Position numbers and translations under genes: made by a program. From Flavobacterium erciyesense (lineage in GTDB: Bacteria; Bacteroidota; Bacteroidia; Flavobacteriales; Flavobacteriaceae): a stretch of 64,000 nucleotides of DNA. The stretch covers positions 1-64,000 of the forward strand of contig NZ_JAGPXB010000011.1 in the NCBI RefSeq assembly GCF_018069925.1. Reading direction: 5' to 3'. Below are positions 17,516-26,131 of the stretch, one piece after another (positions within the stretch are counted from its first letter, which is position 1; every line of letters starts with the position of its first letter). The notes under the pieces were generated by a model. That model saw nothing but the letters and a program-made list of their open reading frames with translations. It did not search any database and had not been told where the DNA came from.

Positions 17516-19048
17516 ATGAAAAAATTACGGTTACTATTGGGCGATCAGCTAAATGAAGCACATTCTTGGTTCGAGGAAGTAAATGATGATACGTTTTATC
17601 TTTTGGCTGAAATGAGGCAAGAAACCGACTATGTCAAACACCACATCCAAAAAGTTGTGGCGTTTTTTATGTCGATGCGTAATTTTTCTACAACATTACA
17701 AGCCAAAGGGCATCGTGTATTGTACTTTGAAATCGACGCCCAAAACAATCCTCAAAATTTAGAACAATTAATAAAAAATTGTGTTCAGGAAAACGGAATT
17801 GAAAAATTCGAATACCAACTTCCTGACGAATACCGCTTGGATCAGCTATTGCAAAATATTTGTAGTAACTTACAAATAGCAACTGAAGTTTTTGATACGG
17901 AACATTTTTACACGAGCAGAACTGAACTTAGTACTTTTTTTGAAGGTAAAAAGTTGTTGCTGATGGAAAATTTTTACCGCAACATGCGTAAAAAACATCA
18001 TGTACTCATGCAAGGCGCAACGCCTGTGGGAAATCAATGGAATTTTGATGCCGACAATAGAAAAAAATACAAAGGCGAAGTTCCGGTACCAGCAGAGAAA
18101 AATTTCCATGCAGATGTTACAGCCGTTTTGCAACAAATTCAGAATGCTGGCATTACCACATTTGGAGCTATCAAACCCACAGACTTTAGCTGGCCCACTT
18201 CCAGAGCGGCTTGTTTAGAAGTGCTAGATTATTTTTGCAGAAAGTTGCTGCCGTATTTTGGCGACTACGAAGATGCCATGCACACTGATGAAAAATTTCT
18301 TTTCCACAGTCGTTTGTCATTTGCAATGAATAGTAAAATGATTTCGCCAAAAGAAGTCGTCGATACCGTTGTTGCGCATTATTGGGCCAATGAAAATACT
18401 ATCAGCATATCGCAAGTAGAAGGTTTTGTACGCCAAATATTAGGCTGGCGCGAATACATCCGTGGGATTTACTGGAAAGAAATGCCCAATTATAGCCAAA
18501 TGAATGCCTTAAATAATAGCAACTCACTTCCTGATTTTTTCTGGACTGGAAAAACCAAAATGAATTGTATGCAACATGCCATTCAACAAAGTTTAGACGA
18601 AGCTTATGCCCATCACATACAGCGTTTGATGGTGATTGGGAATTTCACTTTGTTGACGCAAATACATCCTGACGAAGTAGACGCCTGGTATCTTGGTGTT
18701 TATATTGATGCTATTGAATGGGTTGAAATGCCCAACACCAGAGGGATGTCACAATATGCTGATGGCGGAATTATTGCCACCAAACCATATGTTTCTTCAG
18801 GAAGTTACATCAACAAAATGAGTAATAATTGTGCCAAATGCCATTACAATGTGAAAGACAAATTCGGAGACAAAGCTTGTCCGTTTAATAGTTTGTATTG
18901 GAACTTTTTGGATGAAAAAAAGGAATATTTCAAAGACAATCAACGTATGGCGATGATGCTTAATTTGTTAAAAAAAATCGATCCAGAAGAATTGTACCGA
19001 ATTAAGCTCAAAGCAAACGAAATCATTAGCAACATGGATGCATATTAA
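17516..19048 (+). CDS. Fe-S bacterial cryptochrome/photolyase (DPRP, PhrB-like)
   Basis: A 510-residue protein of the deoxyribodipyrimidine photolyase-related (DPRP) family. The N-terminal domain starts LRLLLGDQLNEAHSWF. FAD-binding motifs include VEGFVRQILGWREYIRGIYW and the MPNTRGMSQYADGG block. Four cysteines, C351, C439, C442 and C455, have the same spacing as the [4Fe-4S] ligands of Agrobacterium PhrB (350, 438, 441, 454). The family repairs (6-4) photoproducts or acts as a cryptochrome photoreceptor; sequence alone does not decide. It directly follows the flavin reductase gene, behind a 13-bp inverted-repeat operator. Confidence 0.88.
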   Translation: MKKLRLLLGDQLNEAHSWFEEVNDDTFYLLAEMRQETDYVKHHIQKVVAFFMSMRNFSTTLQAKGHRVLYFEIDAQNNPQNLEQLIKNCVQENGIEKFEYQLPDEYRLDQLLQNICSNLQIATEVFDTEHFYTSRTELSTFFEGKKLLLMENFYRNMRKKHHVLMQGATPVGNQWNFDADNRKKYKGEVPVPAEKNFHADVTAVLQQIQNAGITTFGAIKPTDFSWPTSRAACLEVLDYFCRKLLPYFGDYEDAMHTDEKFLFHSRLSFAMNSKMISPKEVVDTVVAHYWANENTISISQVEGFVRQILGWREYIRGIYWKEMPNYSQMNALNNSNSLPDFFWTGKTKMNCMQHAIQQSLDEAYAHHIQRLMVIGNFTLLTQIHPDEVDAWYLGVYIDAIEWVEMPNTRGMSQYADGGIIATKPYVSSGSYINKMSNNCAKCHYNVKDKFGDKACPFNSLYWNFLDEKKEYFKDNQRMAMMLNLLKKIDPEELYRIKLKANEIISNMDAY

Positions 19049-19053
19049 ATAGA

Positions 19054-19085
19054 AAAGGTTCCTTCTCAATTGAAAAGGAACCTTT
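19054..19085. terminator. Bidirectional terminator after the photolyase gene
   Basis: AAAGGTTCCTT pairs with AAGGAACCTTT around a 10-base loop, between the plus-strand photolyase gene and the minus-strand glycine-zipper gene. The plus-strand side runs into TTTATTTATTTAT. Confidence 0.8.
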
Positions 19086-19105
19086 ATTTATTTATATAAA
19101 ACTAA

Positions 19106-19531
19106 TTAGTCTTTCTTACTACCGTCGATTATGGCACCTGTTCCAGCACCAACTCCTGCTCCTGCAACACCACCTATAATAGCTCCTTGAACTTTTTTCT
19201 TGCTGATGATTGCTCCAGTTGCTGCTCCTACACCAGCACCAATTACAGCACCTTTGGCAGTACTACTCCAACCCTTTTTTTGCGTTGTGGTTGTAGTTGT
19301 TGTCGTGTTTGGCGCTTGCTGGTTAACAACAATTACCTCTTTTTTAGTTTCTAATTTTTCTTCCTCCATTTTAACCATAACTTGCTGCATCGAGTCGATT
19401 ACTCTTTGCTTTTCCATGGCTACTTTCATTGAGTCTACAGTTGCAGCTTTAGCTTTTGCTACATCGGCTTTTGTTTGATTCTGACATGAAACTACTGCTA
19501 AGGCAAGTAGCATAAAGTATACTATTTTCAT
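19106..19531 (-). CDS. Glycine-zipper (YMGG-like) lipoprotein
   Basis: A 141-residue lipoprotein with lipobox ALAVVSC near residues 11-17. The middle is charged and probably coiled-coil (AKAKAATVDSMKVAMEKQRV...EEEKLETKKEV), followed by a threonine run (about 76-83). The C-terminal 55 residues are a glycine zipper (GAVIGAGVGAATGAIISKK and GAIIGGVAGAGVGAGTGAII), a membrane-packing motif. The function is unknown; such proteins are usually envelope-associated. It is monocistronic between two terminated transcripts. Confidence 0.75.
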   Translation of the reverse strand: MKIVYFMLLALAVVSCQNQTKADVAKAKAATVDSMKVAMEKQRVIDSMQQVMVKMEEEKLETKKEVIVVNQQAPNTTTTTTTTQKKGWSSTAKGAVIGAGVGAATGAIISKKKVQGAIIGGVAGAGVGAGTGAIIDGSKKD

Positions 19532-19629
19532 AATGATATGTTTTTTAAATTTCTATGTTACAAAGATATATTGGCTTTGAAACATTTATGTTATGGAATT
19601 CCTTTTGTGATTTATATAATTCAACGATT

Positions 19630-20919
19630 TTACTTGCCTAGGATTCCCTTTTTCAAAATCTGACCAAACTCAAACATATCTTCAAACGAAGTATATAAAG
19701 GAACTGGAGCCAGACGAATTACGTTAGGTTCTCTCCAATCTGTAATCACGCCGTTTTTCATTAAATACTCAAATAGGCTACGACCTTCGCCATGCAGGAA
19801 AACTGATAATTGCGAAGCGCGCTCCTCAGGATTACTTGGAGTGATAATTTCAAAAGTACTGTCTACTTCGCTATCGATTTCATGCAAAACAAATTCTAAA
19901 TAAGCGGTGATGAGATCGCGTTTTTCAAGGAGCGCATCCATGCCAACCTCAGCAAACATATCAACAGAGGCGAGATAGGGTGCTAAAGACAAAATAGGTA
20001 AATTACTTATTTGCCAACCATCCGCACCGTGAACAGGATCAAAATTAGGTTCCATTTTAAAACGACGTTCTTTATTGTGTCCCCACCAACCAGCAAAGCG
20101 AGGCAACTGCGAATTGTTGTGGTGTTTTTCATGAATAAAACAACCAGATGCATTACCAGGTCCTGAATTCATGTATTTGTAGCTGCACCAAGCTGCAAAA
20201 TCAACATTCCAATCATGGAGTTCTAATTTGACATTTCCAGCGGCATGCGCCAAGTCCCAACCTACAAAGGCTCCTACTTTATGACCCGCTGCAGTGATGG
20301 TTTTCATGTCAAAAACTTGGCCAGTGTAATAATTTACGCCACCAATAAGTACAAGCGCCAACTCATCGCCTACCTCTTCAATTTTTGCCAAAACATCTTC
20401 TAGGCGGATGTTGTGTTCGCCTTCACGTCTTTTAATCTCGACCAAAGCAGCTTGTTTATCAAAACCTACTGCTCGAGAATGAAAATCAACTTGGCTTTGA
20501 AACATGTATTGATCTGATGGAAATGCTTTTTCCTCGCAAATGATTTTGTAACGCGTTTTAGTTGGCTGGTAAAACGAAACCATAAGCAAGTGCAGGTTCA
20601 CAGTGAGCGTGTTCATTACCGTAACTTCAGTTGGCAAAGCACCAACGATTTTACTTAAAGGATCTGCAAAGCGTTCGTGGTAATCCCACCAAGGTTTGTC
20701 ACTGTAAAAATGACCTTCGACGGCGAGATTTGCCCAATCATTCATAACCTCATCAACATAGGTTTTGGTACGTTTGGGTTGTAAACCGAGCGAATTTCCG
20801 GTGAAGTAAATGACTTTTTTATCGTTTACTTTTGGAAAAATAAATTCGGATTGGTATTTATTAAGAGGATCTTGTGCATCGAGTTGCCTTGCAAATTCAA
20901 GGGTATTTTGAAATTTCAT
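19630..20919 (-). CDS. kynU: Kynureninase
   Basis: About 429 residues from ATG at 20919; a TTG two codons upstream is not needed. It is a PLP enzyme that cleaves (3-hydroxy)kynurenine to (3-hydroxy)anthranilate and alanine. Supporting motifs are YFTGNSLGLQPK near residue 36, the PLP aspartate region VGWDLAHAAGN, and the PLP lysine in CSYKYMNSGPGNASGCF. WWGHNKERRFKM is another family block. Length is normal for bacterial KynU. It pairs functionally with kmo at 12907-14247, from which it is separated by four genes, two of them on the opposite strand. Confidence 0.93.
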   Translation of the reverse strand: MKFQNTLEFARQLDAQDPLNKYQSEFIFPKVNDKKVIYFTGNSLGLQPKRTKTYVDEVMNDWANLAVEGHFYSDKPWWDYHERFADPLSKIVGALPTEVTVMNTLTVNLHLLMVSFYQPTKTRYKIICEEKAFPSDQYMFQSQVDFHSRAVGFDKQAALVEIKRREGEHNIRLEDVLAKIEEVGDELALVLIGGVNYYTGQVFDMKTITAAGHKVGAFVGWDLAHAAGNVKLELHDWNVDFAAWCSYKYMNSGPGNASGCFIHEKHHNNSQLPRFAGWWGHNKERRFKMEPNFDPVHGADGWQISNLPILSLAPYLASVDMFAEVGMDALLEKRDLITAYLEFVLHEIDSEVDSTFEIITPSNPEERASQLSVFLHGEGRSLFEYLMKNGVITDWREPNVIRLAPVPLYTSFEDMFEFGQILKKGILGK

Positions 20920-21078
20920 ATACAATTATTTGAAAGGTAAAAGTACAAAAAATCAAGCTAGTGTAACAAATGAATGTTTGAAATAGCACTACTTGAATTG
21001 AAGAAAAAATTATCAAAATTGCGTACTCATAACAAGTTTGACTATTTTAAAGTACACGAAAATGTACCGCTATTTGGT

Positions 21079-21178
21079 GTGAGGGATGGCAGCGGCATCC
21101 TTTATTTTCTTTTTTTTAAAAGAAAATAAAGATAGAGCGAACAGCCCGACCCGACCTTTTTTTGGGAGGGGCACACGC
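21079..21178 (+). repeat. Flavobacterial intergenic hairpin repeat, copy 2
   Basis: Left flank GTGAGGGATGGCAGCGGCAT, then CTTTATTTTCTTTT (21100-21113) pairing perfectly with AAAAGAAAATAAAG (21118-21131). The right flank is GAGCGAACAGCCCGACCCGA followed by a T-run and GGGAGGGGCACACGC. The flanks match the copy at 42845-42967 in the other orientation, but the hairpin arms do not. The gene-free stretch 20920-21233 otherwise shows only AT-rich sequence and the queA terminator. Confidence 0.75.
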
Positions 21179-21179
21179 A

Positions 21180-21209
21180 AAAAAAAATCTCGCCATTGCT
21201 GACGAGATT
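21180..21209 (-). terminator. Terminator after queA
   Basis: AATCTCG (21186-21192) pairs with CGAGATT (21203-21209). On the minus strand it is followed by a T-run, 25 bases after the queA stop. Confidence 0.7.
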
Positions 21210-21233
21210 CTTTTAAATATGTTCTGTACTGAA

Positions 21234-22283
21234 TTACAAAATCAACATGGCATCGCCATAAGAGTAGAATTTGTATTTTTCTTCGATGGCTTCAGCGTAG
21301 GCTTTTTTCATTAAATCGTGACCACAAAAAGCAGAAATCATCATTAAAAGCGTTGATTTTGGGGTATGAAAATTGGTAATCATACACGTAGGCACTGCAA
21401 AATCGTGAGGAGGAAAAATAAATTTATTGGTCCAACCATCAAACGGATTTAAAGTGTTTTGCGACGAAACTGAACTTTCTACGGCGCGCATAGAAGTGGT
21501 TCCTACGCAGCAAATACGTTTTCTTTTGGCTTTTGCTTCGTTTACGATATCACAGGCTTCTTGCGTGATTTTTAACTCTTCAGAGTCCATTTTGTGCTTA
21601 GACAAATCCTCTACTTCAACTGGGTTGAATGTTCCTAAACCAACGTGTAAGGTCACTTCGGCAAAATTCACGCCTTTGATTTCAAGTCTTTTTAGCAAAT
21701 GCTTAGAGAAGTGTAAACCTGCTGTAGGAGCGGCTACTGAACCTTCTTCTTTGGCATAAATGGTTTGGTAACGCTCTGCATCTTCTGGAGTTACATCTCT
21801 CGAAATGTATTTTGGAATTGGAGTTTCTCCAAGTTCAGTCAATTTATTACGGAATTCTTCGTACGAGCCATCGTATAGAAAACGTAAAGTTCTACCACGA
21901 GAAGTAGTATTATCGATTACCTCAGCAACAAGTGAATCATCGTCACCGAAATACAATTTATTACCAATTCTGATTTTACGAGCTGGATCAACTAATACGT
22001 CCCACAATCTTTGCTCTGCATTCAATTCTCTTAGTAAAAAAACTTCGATTCTAGCACCCGTTTTTTCTTTGTTACCATACAAACGAGCAGGGAAAACTTT
22101 AGTGTTATTTAGAATTAAAACATCACCTTCGTCAAAATATTCGATGATATCTTTGAACATTTTGTGCTCTATAGTTTGTTTTTTACGGTCAATAACCATG
22201 AGACGAGCCTCGTCTCTATTTTCGGCTGGATACTCCGCAAGAAGTTCTTTTGGTAAATCAAATTGAAAATGGGATAACTTCAT
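21234..22283 (-). CDS. queA: S-adenosylmethionine:tRNA ribosyltransferase-isomerase (QueA)
   Basis: A 349-residue enzyme that transfers and isomerises the ribosyl part of SAM onto preQ1-modified tRNA to give epoxyqueuosine. Signature blocks are the N-terminal [46 protein letters not shown] and THVGLGTF-like [19 protein letters not shown]. Length is normal. The upstream minus strand has TATATTTG at 22358-22365 and a TTG at 22386-22388, a fair Bacteroidota promoter, so it probably starts its own transcript downstream of aroA. Confidence 0.95.
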   Translation of the reverse strand: MKLSHFQFDLPKELLAEYPAENRDEARLMVIDRKKQTIEHKMFKDIIEYFDEGDVLILNNTKVFPARLYGNKEKTGARIEVFLLRELNAEQRLWDVLVDPARKIRIGNKLYFGDDDSLVAEVIDNTTSRGRTLRFLYDGSYEEFRNKLTELGETPIPKYISRDVTPEDAERYQTIYAKEEGSVAAPTAGLHFSKHLLKRLEIKGVNFAEVTLHVGLGTFNPVEVEDLSKHKMDSEELKITQEACDIVNEAKAKRKRICCVGTTSMRAVESSVSSQNTLNPFDGWTNKFIFPPHDFAVPTCMITNFHTPKSTLLMMISAFCGHDLMKKAYAEAIEEKYKFYSYGDAMLIL

Positions 22284-22357
22284 TTATTTTTTTATTTTAA
22301 AAGTTTAAGATTTTACACAGTAACTCACATTGTAGCAACATAAAAATCTTTCGGGTG

Positions 22358-22388
22358 CAAATATACGATTGTGAGATAGGCGTTGTCA
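22358..22388 (-). promoter_or_regulatory. Promoter of queA
   Basis: Minus strand -33 TTG at 22388-22386 and -7 TATATTTG at 22365-22358, separated by 20 bases. Both agree with the Bacteroidota consensus. The leader to the queA ATG is about 70 bases. Confidence 0.6.
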
Positions 22389-22439
22389 AGTGTTTTGGCT
22401 TTTATTTTCAAAAACAACTGATAACGTTGCATTTAAATC

Positions 22440-23690
22440 TTATAAATGCGCTACCTGAAAGCCGATCGACTCCATGTCTATCCAGAAATCAGGATAAGAT
22501 TTTGAAACTACGCCAGCGTCCGCAATGTGCAACGGAACTTTAATAGCCAAAGGAGCAAAAGCCATAGCCATACGATGGTCATTATACGTTGCAATAGTAA
22601 CCTCTTTGTTTAAAGTTGCTGATGGCTCTAAAGTTAGACTATCATTAGTAACTGTGATGGCTGCGCCTAATTTAGTTAGTTCGACTCTAAGTGCTTCCAG
22701 TCTATCCGTTTCTTTAATTTTTAAAGTATGAAGACCCGTGAGGTGACAGCCAATTCCTAAACCTAAACAAGTAACCACAATGGTTTGCGCAATATCAGGT
22801 GTATTGTTTAAATCGAAAGAGAGCTGCGTTGCTGGAACAAAATTAACATCCTTCGTTAATGTCATTTGGTTACCGTTAAACTCAGTACGCACACCTAATT
22901 GTTCATAGATACTTACCAAAGCAGCATCGCCTTGAAGGCTGGTTTGTTTGTAACTATTTAAAACGATTGTGGCTTGATCAGCAAGCGCTACAATACTAAA
23001 AAAATAGGATGCGGAACTCCAATCAGACTCCACTGTCATTATTTTGCTTTCAGATTCTTTTTGAGGAGTTACTGTAATGCTGTTGCCTTCAAAGCGGGTT
23101 GTAATACCCAAATCGTTAAGTAAGGCCAAGGTCATTTTGATGTATGGAATAGAAGTAATTTCACCTACTAAAGTGATTTCGATACCATTTTCGAGTTTGG
23201 GAGCCACCAATAGCAAGGCTGAAATGTACTGACTACTCACGTTGGCGGGAATCGAGACTTTAGAGGCTGTAATTTTTTGCTCTTCGATTTTGATTGGCGG
23301 ATAGCCCGCATTCTTTTCATAGGTGATTTTAGCACCCAACTGCTCCAATGCTTCAACCAAAACTTTTATAGGGCGTTCGGTCATGCGTTGCGAACCTGTC
23401 AGCGTTACTGTTGCTCCGGGCGTTACAGCAAAATAAGCTGTTAAGAAACGCATAGCGGTTCCGGCATGGTGAATGTCTACCACTTGTGGCTGTCCATTGG
23501 CTGCTGCAACTTGCTTTAAGGCCTTAGCCATAACCTCACTATCATCTGAATTTGAGGTATTGGCTAAAGTAATATTTGGGAATAGCGCTTGTAACAGTAG
23601 TAATCTATTGGTTTCACTTTTAGAACCTGTTATATCGAGCTGCGAATTGTGAATTGTAAATTGTGAATTAGTGCTTAGTCTTAAATTCAT
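22440..23690 (-). CDS. aroA: 3-phosphoshikimate 1-carboxyvinyltransferase (EPSP synthase)
   Basis: A 416-residue shikimate-pathway enzyme that joins phosphoenolpyruvate and shikimate 3-phosphate. Motifs are TGSKSETNRLLLLQAL near residue 20, the HHAGTAMRFLTAYFA block near 90, and the C-terminal LKIKETDRLEAL with DHRMAMAFAPL. It belongs to the divergent Bacteroidota-type EPSP synthases. The first 18 residues (NSQFTIHNSQL region) are encoded by an AATTCACAATTCACA-type low-complexity repeat that continues into the upstream spacer, so the N-terminus is unusual or the true start lies further in. The spacer 23691-23790 holds more of the same repeat. Confidence 0.9.
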   Translation of the reverse strand: MNLRLSTNSQFTIHNSQLDITGSKSETNRLLLLQALFPNITLANTSNSDDSEVMAKALKQVAAANGQPQVVDIHHAGTAMRFLTAYFAVTPGATVTLTGSQRMTERPIKVLVEALEQLGAKITYEKNAGYPPIKIEEQKITASKVSIPANVSSQYISALLLVAPKLENGIEITLVGEITSIPYIKMTLALLNDLGITTRFEGNSITVTPQKESESKIMTVESDWSSASYFFSIVALADQATIVLNSYKQTSLQGDAALVSIYEQLGVRTEFNGNQMTLTKDVNFVPATQLSFDLNNTPDIAQTIVVTCLGLGIGCHLTGLHTLKIKETDRLEALRVELTKLGAAITVTNDSLTLEPSATLNKEVTIATYNDHRMAMAFAPLAIKVPLHIADAGVVSKSYPDFWIDMESIGFQVAHL

Positions 23691-23790
23691 GCGTATAATT
23701 GTGAGTTGTGAATTGCGAGTTATAAATTAAATACCCTAGCTGCGCAATTTACTACTACTCGTTCATAATTCATAATTTACAATTGACAAA
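23640..23790. repeat. Low-complexity AATTCACAATT/AATTCATAATT repeat around the aroA start
   Basis: Degenerate copies of GAATTGTGAATTGTAAATTGTG and TTCATAATTCATAATTTAC run from inside the aroA 5' end through the spacer to the MazG-like gene. Similar short-period tracts are frequent in Bacteroidota spacers. The unusual point is that it enters a coding region. Confidence 0.7.
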
Positions 23791-24117
23791 TTATTTCAGT
23801 TTTTCATTGTTTTTGTGACGATCTTTGTCTCTAACCGATTTCAGATCCATTTTTTTGTCGAAAGCAGCTTGTAAATCGATTCCTGTTTGGTTGGCCAAAC
23901 ACAACACTACAAAAACCACATCTGCTAATTCTTCGCCAAGGTCTTTGTTTTTGTCGCTTTCTTTCTCTGATTGTTCACCGTAACGACGGGCAATAATACG
24001 AGCTACTTCGCCTACTTCCTCAGTAAGCTGTGCCATATTAGTTAATTCATTAAAATAGCGTACACCGTGTTCTTTGATCCAAGTGTCTACGTCGAGTTGT
24101 GCGTTCTTTAAGTTCAT
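23791..24117 (-). CDS. MazG-like nucleotide pyrophosphohydrolase
   Basis: A 108-residue all-alpha NTP pyrophosphatase. The metal-binding pattern is visible as EEVGEVARII (about 32-41) and DLGEELADVVFVVLCLA (about 60-76), giving the ExxE..E..D ligands. It probably hydrolyses nucleotide triphosphates (housecleaning); the substrate is unknown. It is two bases from the following DUF3857 gene (24120) on the same strand, so it lies in one run with the DUF3857 genes. Confidence 0.85.
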   Translation of the reverse strand: MNLKNAQLDVDTWIKEHGVRYFNELTNMAQLTEEVGEVARIIARRYGEQSEKESDKNKDLGEELADVVFVVLCLANQTGIDLQAAFDKKMDLKSVRDKDRHKNNEKLK

Positions 24118-24119
24118 TA

Positions 24120-26123
24120 TTATATTTTGCTTAAAATGATTTTTTCGTTTTGCTTATTAATTACATTTTGATAGAAAGTCTTTAACTCCGGATAAAATTC
24201 TGCTTTAAATAAAGCTCCTTTGATCTCTTCACTGACTATCATTTGAATAGTATTACCAACCACGGTGCTATTCATCGAAAATACGACTTCATTTCCTTGA
24301 GTTGAGATTTTAATTGGCTTAGGGCTTGACTCCACAGCGTACCCTGCAGGGATTTCAATATTAAAATTATATTTTCTATTTTTTGGGTAAGCAAAATAGA
24401 TGGGCATCTCACGGTTTTCTTGAACAAAGGGGTTGATTGCACTAGTTAAAAACAACATTGGATTTACATATAATTTACCTGCAATAATTTCGCAATGATT
24501 TACCGTTGAAAAATCAAATTTCTCACTAATTGCCTGACTGCTAATTGTTTTATTTTCTTCTGTACCGTAGCCGGTAATTTCGAGACCGTTCCATTTATTT
24601 TCTAATCTTTCAAGGTACGTATTTTGATCCTGATTAGCTTGATTTTCGCGAAATAAAAATGCTTCGGTAGCAGTGTGATACACTTTAAATTTTCCTTCGA
24701 TCTTCCCTGTAGAATTTATTTTTGCAAACAAATTGTGATTTATCGAGGAAGGCTGTTTAGGTACCAGATTTATCTCTTCGGATGACCCATCTTTTCGAAT
24801 TAATCTTCCTTGCCAATTGAGCAATTTCAATGGTAAAATATCGGGACTGGTATATTTATTGGTAGCGTCTAACAATACATTTTTACCTTCAATCGTTGCG
24901 GATGCAATTACGTAATTGAATCCTGTTCTATTTGGATATACTGGAACTCCATGATCTAAGGTGCTTACCAAAACGGGGTTGGCATCAACTCCTGCTATAC
25001 GCAGCATATTGATGAGAATAAAGTTTATTTCGGCTGAATTACCAGCTCTACTACTGTAAGCATCTTTAACTCCTTTATCCGTGTAATACCCATTTTCATG
25101 ATTCCAATTCATTCTTTGTTGTACGTATGTAAAAATGCGATTCATTTTTTCCTCAGAACTGAGCGGGGTGTTTGTATCGTTTTTAATAATTTCTTTTACA
25201 TCATCTAAAAAGAAAAGACCAAAATCTAGCTGTTTACCAAAATTTTTATCCTCAAAAATAGAGGTACTCACCCCTTCCCAAGTTGAGGCATAGTCTTTTT
25301 CAGGTTCTTGGTAAAACTGTGTTTTTTCTAATTCGTGTTTCAAACAAGCTCTATAATTTTGCAAATTGTCCACAAAAGGCTCTGGCTTTAAAGCAGGAAT
25401 GTTTTCAGCAGAGTAAGTGCTTATCACTTGTTGAAAATTAACGAAGTCTGTTCTGGTCCGGTCATATCTACTAGGAAAACTAAAAGAACCTCCTGAAACT
25501 TTCTGTGCCGTTTTGATTGGTGCAAAACCACTAACAAGTGCCTTATAAACAAAAAATCCGGGTATTGCTGTTGTAAACTGAGCGAAATTTACCGGAATTT
25601 CATATTGAAAATAAAAACTAGGAAATTTGATTATGTTTTCTGACTTCAAAAAATATTTAAACTCAATTATAGAACCTACTTTAACGTTAGGTAGTGTTAT
25701 AGATGCTTCCTTCCAATACTCATTTACTTTGGTCACAAAACTGCCCTCACTTTTCAGTTTTGATTTTTCAATAACACCGTTAACTAAATTATAGGTAACT
25801 GCATCGGAAAATTGAACTGACTCATCGTTCCTATCTTCATAACCAATGTAAAAGGGCACCTTAAAAGTAGCCCAATTCAACCCTTCTTTTTTATAAATTT
25901 TTACGCGAACCTGAAACTCTGTACCTATTGAAAATCCATCCTTTAAATTATACTTAAAAGTAGTTTTAGCTCTATTAAAAATTATTGCGGCCACAGCACT
26001 AGAATCCTTTGGATGTTGTTTTACCTTAAGTTCGTCAATAGAAACTTTACCCAATTCCAGATCTTGTGCGTTTAGTTGTAAACCAATACAAGCCAATAAT
26101 ACAACAAACCAATTTTTGATCAT
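24120..26123 (-). CDS. DUF3857 / transglutaminase-like protein, catalytic Cys and His absent
   Basis: A 667-residue exported protein with a signal peptide (FVVLLACIGLQLNAQ). Order: N-terminal DUF3857 beta domain (about 30-260), transglutaminase-like core (about 300-440), C-terminal beta domain. The core has RAGNSAEINFILINMLRIAG where active homologues have GDCK: Ser363 occupies the catalytic-Cys column. The catalytic-His site reads GFNYVIAS (Tyr). It is therefore likely a non-catalytic binding protein. It is a close paralogue of the next gene (26132-28132); both share layout, length and endings (INKQNEKIILSKI / IDKQNEKIILVKL). Confidence 0.82.
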   Translation of the reverse strand: MIKNWFVVLLACIGLQLNAQDLELGKVSIDELKVKQHPKDSSAVAAIIFNRAKTTFKYNLKDGFSIGTEFQVRVKIYKKEGLNWATFKVPFYIGYEDRNDESVQFSDAVTYNLVNGVIEKSKLKSEGSFVTKVNEYWKEASITLPNVKVGSIIEFKYFLKSENIIKFPSFYFQYEIPVNFAQFTTAIPGFFVYKALVSGFAPIKTAQKVSGGSFSFPSRYDRTRTDFVNFQQVISTYSAENIPALKPEPFVDNLQNYRACLKHELEKTQFYQEPEKDYASTWEGVSTSIFEDKNFGKQLDFGLFFLDDVKEIIKNDTNTPLSSEEKMNRIFTYVQQRMNWNHENGYYTDKGVKDAYSSRAGNSAEINFILINMLRIAGVDANPVLVSTLDHGVPVYPNRTGFNYVIASATIEGKNVLLDATNKYTSPDILPLKLLNWQGRLIRKDGSSEEINLVPKQPSSINHNLFAKINSTGKIEGKFKVYHTATEAFLFRENQANQDQNTYLERLENKWNGLEITGYGTEENKTISSQAISEKFDFSTVNHCEIIAGKLYVNPMLFLTSAINPFVQENREMPIYFAYPKNRKYNFNIEIPAGYAVESSPKPIKISTQGNEVVFSMNSTVVGNTIQMIVSEEIKGALFKAEFYPELKTFYQNVINKQNEKIILSKI

Positions 26124-26131
26124 TACAGTTT

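Noticed and set aside
19225..19330. Repetitive GCTCCT/GGTGC-type sequence as a DNA repeat
   Set aside because: It simply encodes the glycine zipper and threonine run of the lipoprotein.
21805..22266. 153-codon plus-strand ORF antisense to queA
   Set aside because: Serine-rich shadow of a highly conserved gene.
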